64,000 bases of DNA from Pleurodeles waltl (taxonomy: Eukaryota > Chordata > Amphibia > Caudata > Salamandridae): NCBI RefSeq assembly GCF_031143425.1, contig NC_090445.1:1197190691-1197254690 (forward strand), read 5' to 3'. The notes under the pieces were generated by a model. That model saw only the letters and a list, made by a program, of their open reading frames with translations, was not told the DNA's origin and did no database searches. The first letter of the stretch is position 1. The number at the start of each line of letters is the position of its first letter. The position numbers and the translations under genes were made by a program. Shown here piece after piece: positions 1-11,840 of the stretch.

Positions 1-2652
1 AATTCTTTTGCCACCCATAGGGAGCTCTGACAATTCTTACACAGGCCTGCCACTGCAGCCTGAGTGAAATAACGTCCACGTTATTTCACAGCCATTTTAC
101 ACTGCACTTAAGTAACTTATAAGTCACCTATATGTCTAACCTTTACCTGGTAAAGGTTAGGTGCAAAGTTACTTAGTGTGAGGGCACCCTGGCACTAGCC
201 AAGGTGCCCCCACATTGTTCAGGGCCAATTCCCCGGACTTTGTGAGTGCGGGGACAACATTACACGCGTGCACTACATATAGGTCACTACCTATATGTAG
301 CTTCACAATGGTAACTCCGAATATGGCCATGTAACATGTCTATGATCATGGAATTGCCCCCTCTATATCATCCTGGCATAGTTGGCACAATCCCATGATC
401 CCAGTGGTCTGTAGCACAGATCCTAGTACTGCCAAACTGCCTTTCCTGGGGTTTCACTGCAGCTGCTGCTGCTGCCAACCCCTCAGACAGGCATCTGCCC
501 TCCTGGGGTCCAGCCAGGCCTGGCCCAGGATGGCAGAACAAAGGACTTCCTCTGAGAGAGGGTGTTACACCCTCTCCCTTTGGAAAATGGTGTGAAGGCA
601 GGGGAGGAGTAGCCTCCCCCAGCCTCTGGAAATGCTTTCTTGGGCACAGATGTGCCCAATTCTGCATAAGCCAGTCTACACCTGTTCAGGGGACCCCTTA
701 GCCCTGCTCTGGCGCGAAACCGGACAAAGGAAAGGGGAGTGACCACTCCCCTGACCTGCACCTCCCCTGGGAGGTGTCCAGAGCTCCTCCAGTGTGCTCC
801 AGACCTCTGCCATCTTGGAAACAGAGGTGCTGCTGGCACACTGGACTGCTCTGAGTGGCCAGTGCCACCAGGTGACGTCAGAGACTCCTTCTGATAGGCT
901 CCTTCAGGTGTTGCTAGCCTATCCTCTCTCCTAGGTAGCCAAACCCTCTTTTCTGGCTATTTAGGGTCTCTGTCTCTGGGGAAACTTTAGATAACGAGTG
1001 CAAGAGCTCATCCGAGTTCCTCTGCATCTCTCTCTTCACCTTCTGCCAAGGAATCGACTGCTGACCGCGCTGGAAGCCTGCAAAACTGCAACATAGTAGC
1101 AAAGACGACTACTGCAACTCTGTAACGCTGATCCTGCAGCCTTCTCGACTGTTTTCCTGGTGGTGCATGCTGTGGGGGTAGTCTGCCTCCTCTCTGCACT
1201 AGAAGCTCCGAAGAAATCTCCCGTGGGTCGACGGAATCTTCCCCCTGCAACCGCAGGCACCAAAAAGCTGCATTACCGGTCCCTTGGGTCTCCTCTCAGC
1301 ACGACGAGCGAGGTCCCTCGAATCCAGCAACTCTGTCCAAGTGACCCCCACAGTCCAGTGACTCTTCAGTCCAAGTTTGGTGGAGGTAAGTCCTTGCCTC
1401 ACCTCGCTAGACTGCATTGCTGGGAACCGCGACTTTTGCAGCTACTCCGGCCTCCGTGCACTTCCGGCGGAAATCCTTTGTGCACAGTCCAGCCTGGGTC
1501 CACGGCACTCTAACCTGCATTGCACGACCTCCTAAGTTGTTCTCCGGCGACGTGGGACTCCTTTGTGTAACTTCGGGTGAGCACCGTTTCAAGCATCCTC
1601 GTAGTGCCTGTTTCTGGCACTTCTCCGGTGCTACCTGCTGCTAAGAGGGCTCCTTGTCTTGCTCGACGTCCCCTCTACCTCCTGGTCCAATTTGCGACCT
1701 CCTGGTCCCTCCTGGGCCACAGCAGCATCCAAAAACGCTAACCGCACGATTTGCAGCTAGCAAGGCTTGTTGGCGTTCTTTCGGCGGGAAAACACTTCTG
1801 CACGACTCTCCACGGCGAGAGGGATCCGTCCACCAAAGGGGAAGTCTCTAGCCCTTTTCGTTCCTGCAGAAACCTCAGCTTCTTCTGTCCAGTAGAAGCT
1901 TCTTTGCACCCACAGCTGGCATTTCCGGGGCATCTGCCCATCTCCGACTTGCTTGTGACTTTTGGACTTGGTCCCCTTGTTCCACAGGTACCCTAGATTG
2001 GAAATCCATCGTTGTTGCATTGTTGGTTTGTGTCTTTCATGCATTATTCCTCTAACACGACTTCTTTATCCTTAGGGGAACTTTAGTGCACTTTGCACTC
2101 ACTTTTCAGGGTCTTGGGGAGGGTTATTTTTCTAACTCTCACTATTTTCTAATAGTCCCAGCGACCCTCTACAAGGTCACATAGGTTTGGGGTCCATTCG
2201 TGGTTCGCATTCCACTTTTGGAGTATATGGTTTGTGTTGCCCCTATCCCTATGTGTCCCCATTGCATCCTATTGTAACTATACATTGTTTGCACTGTTTT
2301 CTAAGACTATACTGCATATTTTTGCTATTGTGTATATATATCTTGTGTATATTTCCTATCCTCTCACTGAGGGTACACTCTAAGATACTTTGGCATATTG
2401 TCATAAAAATAAAGTACCTTTATTTTTAGTATAACTGTGTATTGTGTTTTCTTATGATATTGTGCAAGTGACACTTGTGGTACTGTAGTAGCTTCACACG
2501 TCTCCTAGTTCAGCCTAAGCTGCTCTGCTAAGCTACCATTATCTATCAGCCTAAGCTGCTAGACACCCTATACACTAATAAGGGATAACTGGGCCTGGTG
2601 CAAGGTGCAAGTACCCCTTGGTACTCGCTACAAGCCAGTCCAGCCTCCTACA
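1..2652 (-). mobile_element. Long LTR-like repeat with TGTAGGAGG terminus (family member 1, left end off window)
   Basis: Read on the minus strand the element starts at 2652 with TGTAGGAGGCTGGACTGG and runs off the left edge of the window. The TG...CA style terminus, an AATAAA signal about 240 bp inside (near 2405-2415) and the lack of any long open frame suggest an LTR or a non-autonomous LTR-type retroelement. The interior is homologous to the plus-strand element starting at 25315: both contain an ACCCTAAATAGCC block, a GGAGCTCTGGACAC block and a GGGGAGTGGTCACTCCCCTT palindrome in the same order (here near 725-965, reversed). GC-rich open frames of 60-120 codons in the region are not conserved and are not called genes. 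I recall similar sequence as very abundant in Pleurodeles, but that is memory, not a search. No internal gag or pol is visible, so the superfamily stays open. Confidence 0.6.
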
Positions 2653-2659
2653 GGGATTA

Positions 2660-3740
2660 GCCAAACAGGCCAGTAGTGTCCTTGATTTATCTTGTTCAGC
2701 GTAGCTCTGAACATGTTTTCCCTGTAGTCAAAGCAACAAACCTGCTCTGTGTCACGCTAGTTTCTCTTTGGCTTCCAACAGCGACTGCTGTAATGTGGGT
2801 TCCTGGGTCTTTCTATTTCCACTTTCCTAAGGGACTGTTCCTGTGCTTCAACTTCCTGTACTAGTGTCTGACACAACTCTGACCATTCCTGCTATACAAT
2901 GTCCTCTAATCACAGTTTTAAAAGCGTTCCATTCTTAAAATATAATTGAGGCTGTGTGTTAGTTTTCTACAAAGTAGTTCCTAATCCCCTTGCCTTTAGC
3001 ATGTTGGAACAAATGATCCTCTAGATTTTCTATTTTAAATCTCCAGTTGGGTATATGGGTGTATGCTGGAACCCTTTCAAAGGATAGTGTAATAGGATTG
3101 TGATACAATCTTGTTCTGGCTAAGCACTAAAAGTCTGTAACTGTCAAACGAACAGCTGGTGCGCAAAGAAAAGTATCCAGTCGAACATGTAAGTTGTGTA
3201 ATCCCAGGAAGAAGGAATAGTCTCTGTCGTCTGGGTGAGTTAGTCTTCAAGTGTCTAGGACTCCCCAGTGGTCATGCCAACCTCTAAAGTTCAGCGCTAC
3301 CCGCAACACTGGAGAGTCACGTAAATGCAGATGTGATCTATCTAACATAGGAATGTGGCATGTCAGGTGCAAAAACATTTGGTACTTCATCAAGGAAACA
3401 ACCCTGTTCTGTATTAAGGGCATACATTTTGACTATTGTTATGTCCCTCCCACCCAGCCTACCATTGACTATCACACATCTACCCACTTTTTCAATTACC
3501 TTCCTTACCAACTGAAAGCAGTCTCCTGGTTCGAATCCAAAAATACACCTCTAGTAAAAGATGAGAACTCCATATGATATGTACCCTCCTCCCCATTGTT
3601 TTTTTGCAATTACAGGCCTCTAGTGGCAGTCAAATGGTCTCTAGAAGTAGGGAAAGGTGTACACCACTCCTCTTCAGTGAGTTTGGACTTTTCAGGATAT
3701 GATCTTATATTTTACAGAGTCCCCTTCACTTAAAAGCCTA
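2660..3740 (-). pseudogene. L1 ORF2 endonuclease and linker relic
   Basis: The minus strand shows scattered endonuclease-like blocks in the expected order: FSSFTRGVFLDSNQ near 3550, a YALNTEQGCFLDEV-like block near 3400, and DYSFFLGLHNLHVRLD near 3215-3170. The linker before the reverse transcriptase follows near 2890-2660 (QEVEAQEQSLRKVE, LLEAKEKLA and an RTLLA end). These match the AP-endonuclease fold and the inter-domain linker of L1 ORF2 proteins. The catalytic acidic residues cannot be placed because several frameshifts lie between the blocks. The coding relic ends where the LTR-like element begins at 2652, so the RT may lie beyond that element outside the window. Confidence 0.45.
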
Positions 3741-4559
3741 AATAACAGCGAGTAGGCTATGGTATTCTCTGCCTCCCCCGCCAACATGACAATAATTGAT
3801 AACACTGAAGCAATCTGACAACCCTTAGTAAATAAGCACAACAGCCCCACCACAGGATAGAAAGGCAACATTTACCCATCCAAACCTCATATAGTAACAA
3901 CATAAATGCATATGTAATAATACATGGCCAACTTCTGAGGGGTGGTTGTCACCACATGTTGGCCCCCTGTGCCACAACTTACCACTGGCTGAAGCTTATT
4001 GCTTATTAGTTCAGGCTCCTCCCATTGCCCCTTCTGTGATATTGTAGTTAGAGTTACTCTCCCCTTCAAGTCCACTGGACTTTTCTGTCTTATGCCGCCG
4101 CAATTGTACCTCTCATTTCTCAGATAATGACATATGCTGTTCGAGGTGTAGCCTGAAGTAGTACTGAGCCCAAGTCTAGGGTATAGACCAAGACTTTGTC
4201 TAAGTTGTACCTATCGTCCTCTGCTGGGTCCAATAGTTGGCTTGATCCAGAAACAGTCAAAGTCGCTGCGCAGCCACTGCTCAATGCTGATATTGTTGTA
4301 TTTGCACTTTTGACAGGATAGTTTGTTGAGTAGGTATATTCCTCGAGCAGGATCTCCTCTTTGCATTCAGTGCCTGGTGCAGGTCGGGGGATATCTTGCC
4401 ACCTGGTTGTTGTTCAGTACACTCACACACTTTTGCGGGGTGGTATAGAATTTAGCTCCTCTCCCATGGCGATTCAAAGTTTTGCAGGGAACAGCATCGC
4501 CTATTGGACACCCATTTGACTGAGTCACTTCTTAGTCTCATTCAAGGATGCTCGTCATT

Positions 4560-5110
4560 TTTGAACTTCTATGGTTAACTCAGCTGTGCTCCACCACCAA
4601 ATCAACTATCACTCGAGCCTGTGGTACAATATGATCCGATCTCTATAGTTTAACAGTTTGACTAATATGGGATGAGGTGGAGCCACAGGCAAGCGCAGTT
4701 GTGCCAGGAACCTGTGTGGTTGCTACATAGCGATGAAAGAAGAAACTCCCTCTGGTGTTAGCTTGCTTCTGATCTAAGCCTCTAGGAAAGCCACCATGCC
4801 TGAACCTTCAACGCTCTCTGGCAATCCTATCACACAAATGTTGTTCCTCAACGCTCTGTTTTCAGCATTTTCAATGCAATATTCCAGCTCTTTCGTTCTC
4901 TTCTCTAATGCCCCCAACTGCAACTTTGGGTTCCCTACAACTGGCGAGAATTCCCCCAGGCTTTGTTCGTTTGTTGTGGTCCTCAGCCATTTTGCTCTGG
5001 TCGTCTTGTAAGAGCCCCATATCCACCACTACTGCATCCATTTCATGCTGCAAGGCATCTTGTGTGTCCTTGATTGCCATGAGGATAGGATCCAGTGTGG
5101 CCGCAGACTC
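4560..5110 (-). pseudogene. L1 ORF1-like protein relic
   Basis: L1 ORF1 proteins are RNA-binding chaperones with an N-terminal coiled coil and a central RNA-recognition domain. From about 5098 leftwards the minus strand reads DPILMAIKDTQDALQHEMDA followed by VVVDMGLLQDDQSKMAEDHN, the usual pattern of the ORF1 coiled coil. After a frame change near 4990-4950 it continues with LGALEKRTKELEYCIENAEN-like residues and NNICVIGLPESVEG-like residues that match the start of the RNA-binding domain. Stop codons further left, and the need for at least one frame change, mark it as dead. The longest intact piece is 69 codons (4871-5080). Confidence 0.5.
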
Positions 5111-5900
5111 CTTCTCAGCTGCCCCAGATGTGCATTACCCATTACTGTGAAAAGGAATTGCTGGGTGTCTAGGAATACTCACTGCTTTCAACTTTGAGTG
5201 CCTCACCATGGTCAGTTTATATTGTGGCACAGAGAGGAGACCCATTGTGCCCACCATACACCGTTGTGGAAGGTGCACATCAAGCAAGGGGCTACTGCAT
5301 TCTCTGGTACTTGCTCTATTACTACCTAGACAAAGCTCCTGTTCAGTGCAAATCCCAGGTTGCTGTGGGCGCTCCCAATTTTCAGTTGAACTGCTAGCAC
5401 GCTAGATCTCTGAACTGTTGCCCCCCCCACTGCCGTTGCATCACACTTACCTGTGTGACCCCTCTTTCCACATCTCCCAGTTAAGCCCACTAATAGCCTT
5501 CAGGTTTGCCGTGTCATTATGTATCTGTGGGCTTGTTCAGGAAAGCTGGAACCGCCTTGTCCAGAGTCCAGGTCAGTTTTCAGGACTTTTCAAACAGTTC
5601 GATTAAGCAACCTCTATTCAGGCACCAGAGGTCCCAGTTTCATGCTTCGGGCCAGCATGAAGCACCAGTTGCAGCCAGAGCTTGCTATTCCCTGGCCCCA
5701 GACGGTGGTCTACATCTCTGAACTGTTTAACTGCCGCTGCTCTGCGCTCACTTGGTCTGCTGCTGTCTTCCTGCTCCTTCCAGCTGACTCCGCATCATAA
5801 TGGTTCTCTCCACAGCCTGTTGGTGACTGCCCCAGGCATTGGGCTCATTGAAGAAAGTTACGCGGGTCCCGTAAGGTGTCAACTTCCCCAGTCAGGCCTC

Positions 5901-6599
5901 CTAGGATAGCTCGCCTCAGGGGTTGCAATCTTGGATCTGCACCCCTTATTGTACTGGCAACAACAGTTGTTGTCTTTTTCAGCTATTCTGGCCACAAAAG
6001 TTGCCCTCAAATGACCTCTTCCAAAAAACACTGGTACCCCCAGTAATTGGGGAACAAAGGGGGCCAGTATTATGTCAGGGTAGTGCCAGACAGCAGTGTG
6101 CCGCTGGGAGCTCCTCAAGCAACAGTTTCCTCCATCAGCCTCAGGCCTTATTTATATATTTGGCTGCAGGGTGGTGCCACAATCATGGTAGGGGCATCAC
6201 TAGCATGTTTTTTTAATGTTATAATGGGCTGCCGGGAGTACATCAGTCACCCAGAAATACTTTACAGACATTAACCTTATGTTTCCTGGGATCTATATTA
6301 CATGAACCCAGGGAAAGTTGATAACATTTTTAAGCATTTTCCAGAGTAGGAGATTTTGCTCTTAAGCTTGGGAATGCAGGGGACCCTTGTGGTTGGTCTT
6401 ATGGCTGCATTATGTGGTTTGAGAAGTGTAAAATAAAGACTGTAACACATTTTAAATATTGCTTTAACTATAAATGCTTTATTTAAATTGATAGACATCG
6501 CATTGATGTTTTGAATTCTTGAAAAAACCAATGGGCTTGTCTTGTATATTAATGTAGTCATCCCTTGACAAAACCAATATGCCCGCCTTTTGTATATTG
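5901..6599. other. Intergenic or intronic, no feature recognised
   Basis: Moderately AT-rich sequence with only short chance open frames. The left part up to about 6200 may still be decayed leader of the minus-strand L1-like element. No clear repeat ends, target duplications or splice-bounded exons were seen. Confidence 0.4.
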
Positions 6600-7260
6600 A
6601 GAGTGACTTACATTTAATAAATTAGAAATTCACTGAAAAAATCAAAGGTTAATGGGACCTTATAGTAAGGTGACAAGGTCAGCTACAACAAACCATTTTA
6701 AACTAAAATAAACACTGAAATTCACCAGTTATAGTTAACTGAAGTAACTATAAGTTGTGCCCTGAAGTAACTATAGCTTGCGCCCTCCCCTTGAACTGCT
6801 TATACCCTCACATAGTCCGTCAATCATGACATATTCAGTGACCGCATTGATAGTACTACTGATGAGATCTAAAATTACATCATTTATGAAAACAATGTGC
6901 TTGGTGGAGGTGCAAGTTATTATTACTTCAGTCAATATGTGTGTGTGTGTGTGTATATTCACTGAAAAAACAAAGGTTACAGAAACGTTATAGTTAGGAA
7001 TTAGCATTGAAATAATCTTAGAAATTCACTGAAAAAAAACAAAAGGTAGAGGGACGTTATAGTTAGGTGCTGAATTTACACACACAAGATTATAGAAATT
7101 CAGCTGTTATAGTTAGACATTACAGGTAATTATAACTCGTGCCCTAAGGTAACTATAACTCATGCCTCCGCCATGCACAATTTTCTTGTTAATAATTTTT
7201 TTGCAAATGTTTGAGTGATAATAACAATAATGCCATAGGAGATGTCATCATGTAATATAT
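6600..7260 (+). repeat. AT-rich interspersed repeat with internal duplications (copy 1)
   Basis: The motif ATTCACTGAAAAAACAAAGG followed by GTTATAGTTAGG occurs in diverged form near 6628, 6957 and 7022. A second motif, GTAACTATAACTCGTGCCC, occurs near 6741, 6766, 7124 and 7146. The same two motifs in the same order recur at 10985-11270, as does the following ATGCAC/TAATTA stretch, so this is an interspersed repeat family with internally repeated blocks. A short GT microsatellite lies at 6939-6954. No terminal inverted repeats or tail were defined, so its class is unknown. Confidence 0.6.
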
Positions 7261-7264
7261 GGGG

Positions 7265-7510
7265 TAATTAGCTGTGCATGGTGAGCGCGCCAACCCCCCC
7301 GCATGCATCTAGCTCTACGCCACACATGGCCTTTGGCTGTGCACAGAGGGGGTTTAACCGAAGCCCTGTAGCCAACCCCTGTAGGCATCTAACCCTGCAC
7401 CATGCACAGCTGTGCACAGTGGGGGTTGGCTGAAGGGCCTGCTGGCAACCCCTCATAGGCATCCAACCCCAGGCAATGCCCAGCACCTTTGGGGGTTGCC
7501 TACAGGGCCT
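7265..7510. repeat. GC-rich diverged tandem repeat, GGGGGTTGGCTG-type
   Basis: About three diverged units of roughly 80-100 bp share CTGTGCAC(A)G, a GGGGGTT(GG)CT...GGGCCTG..GCCAACCCC core and a GGCATC(T/C)AACCC end. The core is a short inverted repeat. A related single unit lies at about 10850-10945, again next to the AT-rich repeat copy 2, so the two sequence types seem to travel together. Confidence 0.5.
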
Positions 7511-8529
7511 GGATGTGAAGCTTCAACTGAGAAACCTGCTGTGTTTACATTTGTAAGTGCTTCTCATTCAGGTTTAATTTCTGTGAACTAAGCATCGGTG
7601 CCAGAATGCACCCTGACCTGCTTATTTATCCAAGAAGAGGTCACCGTTTTGTGCAACATGTCTACCTAGTTGGAGTTCTTTCTACTGGATAATTTATAAG
7701 TGCTCCCTCATTGGGTAAATGTATAGTGCATATTCCACACTACAGCTGCATAAAGGACCCCTTTGTAATGTCTCCAGTGACCTTGTGTGTCTGTAACTTT
7801 GGCAATGGTATTGTTCCTCAAGCATCTTTATACAGAAACCTGCAATAAAATGACTCCTCGATTAGAGAAGACAAGGAGACTACAAAGATTTGAATCTCTA
7901 CCAAACAAGGGTACTTCCTCTTAATTATATGTGGTAAGTGCTTCTTTGTTTGGTGGAGATGTGCTCATATTCCTCTGCATTAAGAACACATCTCCAAAAT
8001 CAGCATGAAAAGTGCTGACGGGACCATTTGGTAAGCTGTCCATCATCCTGGAAAAAGATGGAAGGAAGCTGCAAACCACTAACGTATATGTCCCTGGGGC
8101 TCTAAAGAACCAGTGGAGATGGGTCAGTGCAGCCCCCTCCAATATTTAAATAAAGCCCCTGGGAGGTGATGGACCTGTGGCTCAAAAGAGCCTCAGAAGA
8201 AGGGGCCGTACGCACCCCTTCTCAACATTTTTCGTAAGCTGCATGCCCCAGGACTTGACCCTCCCAGGGACTAAACTGAAAAAAAAAAGCACAGGAGAAC
8301 ACATTTTTTTTTTTTTTAAATGTTGCCCTGATTCTTGGATCCTTTGCGATTTTGCAGCAAAAATAAAAACAAATGCTTTTTTGCCCTGCCTGGCCTTGTC
8401 TCTAGTGACCACAGCACCAGGGGTAGGGGATCAGGGTATTCCAACCCTGCCACTATTCTTCTTTTTTTTTTTTTTTACTTTAATTTTGAGACTCGGCTGT
8501 GTCCAAGTCCCAAAAGGGCTGACAACACT
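7511..8529. other. Non-coding, poly(A)/poly(T) tracts
   Basis: No gene is seen. An A10 tract lies at about 8280-8289, a T14 tract near 8305-8318 and a T-rich tract at 8459-8476. A stretch near 8180-8300 (GGGGCCGTACGCACCCC, then CCAGGGACT) is probably part of an older repeat upstream of the 8530 copy. Confidence 0.4.
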
Positions 8530-8890
8530 TCCTGGTTGAAGTATTGGCATCCAATCAGATATCAGCACAGGGACTGTTAGATCCGCATCCCTAGATATCT
8601 GTATGTCTTTTTCCTTTAATATCTTAAAAACTACTGAACGGGTTTACACCAAAAAACAAAAAAGTTTCTTTCTGGACGAAGAGCAACCTTTATGCCAAAT
8701 TTGATGTAATTCTTTCCAGTGTTTTGGGCTGTAGTGGTGTTCAACATCCCTATGGGAAATTGCATGGAGAAAAAGCGTTTTGGGACCCCCTTTTTTGTTG
8801 GCCCTCCTTGAGGAATCATCCTCAAGACAGCAGCTGAAGTGAGTGGCGTACTAATTCTGCAAATTTTGTGAAGATTTGTCAAACGGCACC
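8530..8890 (+). repeat. Interspersed repeat 'CAATCAGATATCAGCACAGG', plus copy
   Basis: The copy starts near GTTGAAGTATTGGCATCCAA and contains CAATCAGATATCAGCACAGG, then TTAAAAACTACTGAACGGG, CACCAAAAAACAAAAAAG and AAAGCGTTTTGGGACCC. The reverse complement of 10190-10600 has the same blocks in the same order, so this is a two-copy family in the window. No coding frame survives. A similar sequence is, from memory, very common in newt genomes; its class is unknown to me. Confidence 0.6.
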
Positions 8891-10189
8891 AATGTTATTG
8901 GCAAAACAAAAAGTGCTTTCCTATGGAAAGTAGGTCCTACCAATACCTACTTGCGTAGGTAATATATATAAATATAAAATGTAGATACGTATAACATTTC
9001 TTCCCCCTACCGGACTGGACAGAGTGAGCCACACAAGAGCCCTTTGCTTCAAAAATGTTATTGCAGGCAAGAAGAAATGTTGTGTTTAAACCCAGAACAG
9101 TTTTGTTCACATAAAGTACTTTTCTCAAAGTAGTGCTTCCAAAGTTTCCCACTACCCATTGTGACCAGTTATTTCTGGGTCAAAAAACATACCAAAAATT
9201 GCATGATAATGTGGATAGAGCAGCTTCAACACACTTAATTAAGAATAAAAATTAGTTATCTATCTTATCAAAGTATTACAATTAATATCCTTCAACTCAT
9301 AGATTTTGATAGCCACATAACCAATAGTGTAAATAATTATAATCAACCACATTTGATAACAGTTTCACAGACTATGCATCATATATTGATCATGGAAACA
9401 GAAACAAGACTGAAGTACTTGAACTTTCTAAATTGCCTAAATACAATTAACAGTTCCTTAATTGTAGTTTATATAGGACTGTTTCACACAGTTATAACCT
9501 TGAAGAACAAAACCTTCACCCATATGGGTGTTTACCTTGATAAATGTTACAGTAAAGATTAACGACAACAACTTGTACTCATTTTTTTTCAGATGTTCTA
9601 GTTTCTCTATGTAACAGTGTTAGCCTGTCTGCCTTGTCTGCTCAGTCAGAAGCCTATGTGAGCATATTCATGTGTACTGTCTCTGTCTGAACCCGCTAAT
9701 CATCACATTGCTTGTTTGAATGTATCCTTCAACTTTGTTATTGTTGCATTTTGCCCTAAAACTTTCAGTATAGGGGAATAACCCTGCAAAAATTGGGTGG
9801 ATGGTTACTTCATGCATGTAGTGTTGAATTACCAGGTGTAGCCTTCCTGAAAAAAGCCTGTCTGTATGCATTAGTCTACAGTTATTAGTCTGATGTCATG
9901 AAATTCAATTACTTCTTGGCTGTAATTGAGGTTCATAACATTTTGATTGTTAGTATAGATGGAAAAACACATTAATTTCATCCTCACTGCCCTTCCAAAT
10001 AAGGAAAATGTCATCAATGTGTCTTAAGAGCAACATAAATCTCATTTGTGTGTTCCTCCATTTCCTGGGGCCATAGCACCTGCTCTTCCTACTTCCTTGT
10101 CATTCGGTAAAGTGGCATAGCTGGGGTCCAGTCAGGAACCCAAAACAGTTCCTTGTACTTGCTTCTACATTTGTTTTTTTAATTATATA
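8891..10189. other. AT-rich sequence without recognised genes
   Basis: Only short chance frames occur here. The interval separates the two inverted copies of the repeat at 8530 and 10600. No tail, target duplication or exon-like block was identified. Confidence 0.4.
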
Positions 10190-10600
10190 TATTTATTTAT
10201 ACACCAAGCCCTCAGCACATTCAGGCAATGTGCCCCTTCATAGAGAGGCACATTTGAAATTTTCAAAACAAATACGATAGTTGGTTCAGCTGCTGCCTTT
10301 AAAGTTTCAGGGTGATCTGTCAAGTAGTGCTCGAGAAAAAGCTGGGTCCCAAAATGCGTTTCTACCATTAATTTTCCCATATGGTCTTTAGACATGCCTA
10401 CCACCCGGAAGGCAGGAAGCTTTCTCTTGATGCGCAGATTATGCTTTTTGGGATTTGGTGGAAATCCGTTGATAATTTCAGAGATATTCAATGGGAAAAA
10501 ATATAGATATTTAGGGACGTGGATCCTCCGCAGATCCAACTGTCCCTGTGCTGATATCTGATTGGCTGCCAACACTTCAACAAGTAGTGTTGGCAGCTTT
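10190..10600 (-). repeat. Interspersed repeat 'CAATCAGATATCAGCACAGG', minus copy
   Basis: Reverse-complement partner of the copy at 8530-8890. On the minus strand it reads GTTGAAGTGTTGGCAGCCAA, CAATCAGATATCAGCACAGG, ATCAACGGATTTCCACCAAA and AACGCATTTTGGGACCC, in that order. It carries a 130-codon minus frame (10183-10575), but the partner copy has no such frame, so the open frame is taken as chance. It continues past the end of the plus copy with TTGACAGATCACCCTGAAAC. Confidence 0.6.
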
Positions 10601-10704
10601 CTTGGGACTCAGCTTCACAATAGCCTCTCCTTAGAATGACTTCAAAGTGGCACACAAGCAAGATGTTTGGTTTGAATGTTCTAGTTACGTTAAACATAAC
10701 AGCA

Positions 10705-10845
10705 GAACGGACTCACCTCTGGCCTACTGGTAAAGATCTTGGACTGTCAGTCAGTAGGTTGACTGTTCAAATCCTGGTATCTCATGGCAGTCTTTTGAAT
10801 AGTAAAAATTCCTTCAGATGAAACATTGAAGTCTTTTTCCAAGTC
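10705..10845 (+). mobile_element. tRNA-derived SINE candidate
   Basis: An A-box-like TGGCCTACTGG at 10720-10730 is followed, with start-to-start spacing 45 bp, by a B-box-like GTTCAAATCC at 10765-10774. This is the spacing of an internal RNA polymerase III promoter in a tRNA gene. The flanks do not fold as a good tRNA acceptor, so a tRNA-derived SINE head is the better call. The 3' body probably runs into the sequence after 10775; no clean tail or target duplication was found. Confidence 0.45.
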
Positions 10846-10849
10846 AAAG

Positions 10850-11270
10850 GCCGTGCTTGGCACCGGATTGGGTGGTGATAACGGGTTGGCTGTAGGCCTT
10901 GCAGCCAACCTGCACTGCACAGGGCTAAAGGACAAGCTCGGCGGTGTTTGGATTAACATATAGTAATTAAAATTACTTTATGTAAAAAAGAAAACATAGA
11001 AATTTACTGAAAAAACAAAGGTTGCAGGGACATTATAGTTAGGAAATAGAATTGCAAAAAATAGAAATTCACTTTACGTTATAATTGGGCTCACATTTGA
11101 ACTTACAAACCATAGAAATTCAGCAGTAACTGTAAATCATGCCCTAAGGTAACTATAACTCGTGCCCTTGCCATGCACTGCTAATTACCTCAGATATTAC
11201 AGTGCTCATGACGTCTTTGATAATGTCTCTGTCACATTTGCAGTAAAAGTAGTCCTGCCTGCAAGAATTG
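10850..11270 (+). repeat. Composite repeat copy 2 (GGGTTGGCTG unit plus AT-rich repeat)
   Basis: A short inverted repeat unit (GGGTTGGCTGTAGGCC/GGCCTTGCAGCCAACC) at about 10879-10910 matches the tandem repeat at 7265-7510. From 10985 the AT-rich family appears: AATTTACTGAAAAAACAAAG, GTTATAATTGG, then CTAAGGTAACTATAACTCGT and a CCATGCAC stretch. The block order differs from copy 1, where the GC-rich units follow rather than precede the AT-rich part. Confidence 0.55.
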
Positions 11271-11840
11271 GGCTGTATTTATGTATAAAGGATGGCATTT
11301 GTGACGTAATGAAGTTGACGTTCCACCACCTGTTTCTGGCCAACCAGTTGCTGCTGGGCGAGCTAGACACTGGATTCCAGGGGCTGTGCTTACGATTATG
11401 CTGCCTATTTTACAACCTGGTGTCACATCACACTTCAAGTGACATTGTCCTTGGAGCTCGATATTCTCACTTTGAAACAAGTGTATAGTTAATATATCTA
11501 TTCATTAGTGCCAACTTAGGAGGTAATGAAGTGATAGAAATTCACACAAAAAAGAAAAGGCTTTATTTACGTCGGGGAGTAAAAATTGCTAGTTTTCACA
11601 TTGTATATGGAAGTTACATGGATTTTATGCTTGTGCTAGTACAAAGCATGTTAATCATACAGAATTATTAAAACATCCGCTTAATATTAATAGTTTTAAT
11701 CAGTTCCAAAAGACTTTGCATAGTTTCACTTTCTAATGTATAACCGGTTTTAGAATTGCATCACTTGTGTTTCATTCGATTGTCACCACTTAGTGCCCTC
11801 TATTCCAGTCCTTGCATTCAACTATAGACCGTTGGATGAC
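11271..11840. other. Non-coding, decayed repeat edge
   Basis: A diverged remnant of the AT-rich repeat (GAAATTCACACAAAAAAG) lies near 11537. Nothing else is recognised. Confidence 0.35.

Larger units (their letters stand above)
2653..5900 (-). mobile_element. L1-like LINE relic, 5' part only
   Basis: On the minus strand this stretch holds, in order, a GC-rich leader (about 5900-5150), an ORF1-like coiled-coil region (about 5110-4560), a spacer and then endonuclease-like and linker segments of ORF2 (about 3740-2660). The order and the residue matches are those of amphibian L1-like elements. Many stops and frameshifts interrupt both frames. The reverse transcriptase is absent because the sequence stops at the TGTAGGAGG terminus of the neighbouring LTR-like repeat at 2652. 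No poly(A) end is seen. Boundaries on the 5' side are approximate. Confidence 0.55.

Noticed and set aside
10183..10575. 130-codon minus frame
   Set aside because: It falls within an interspersed repeat whose other copy (8530-8890) is not open.
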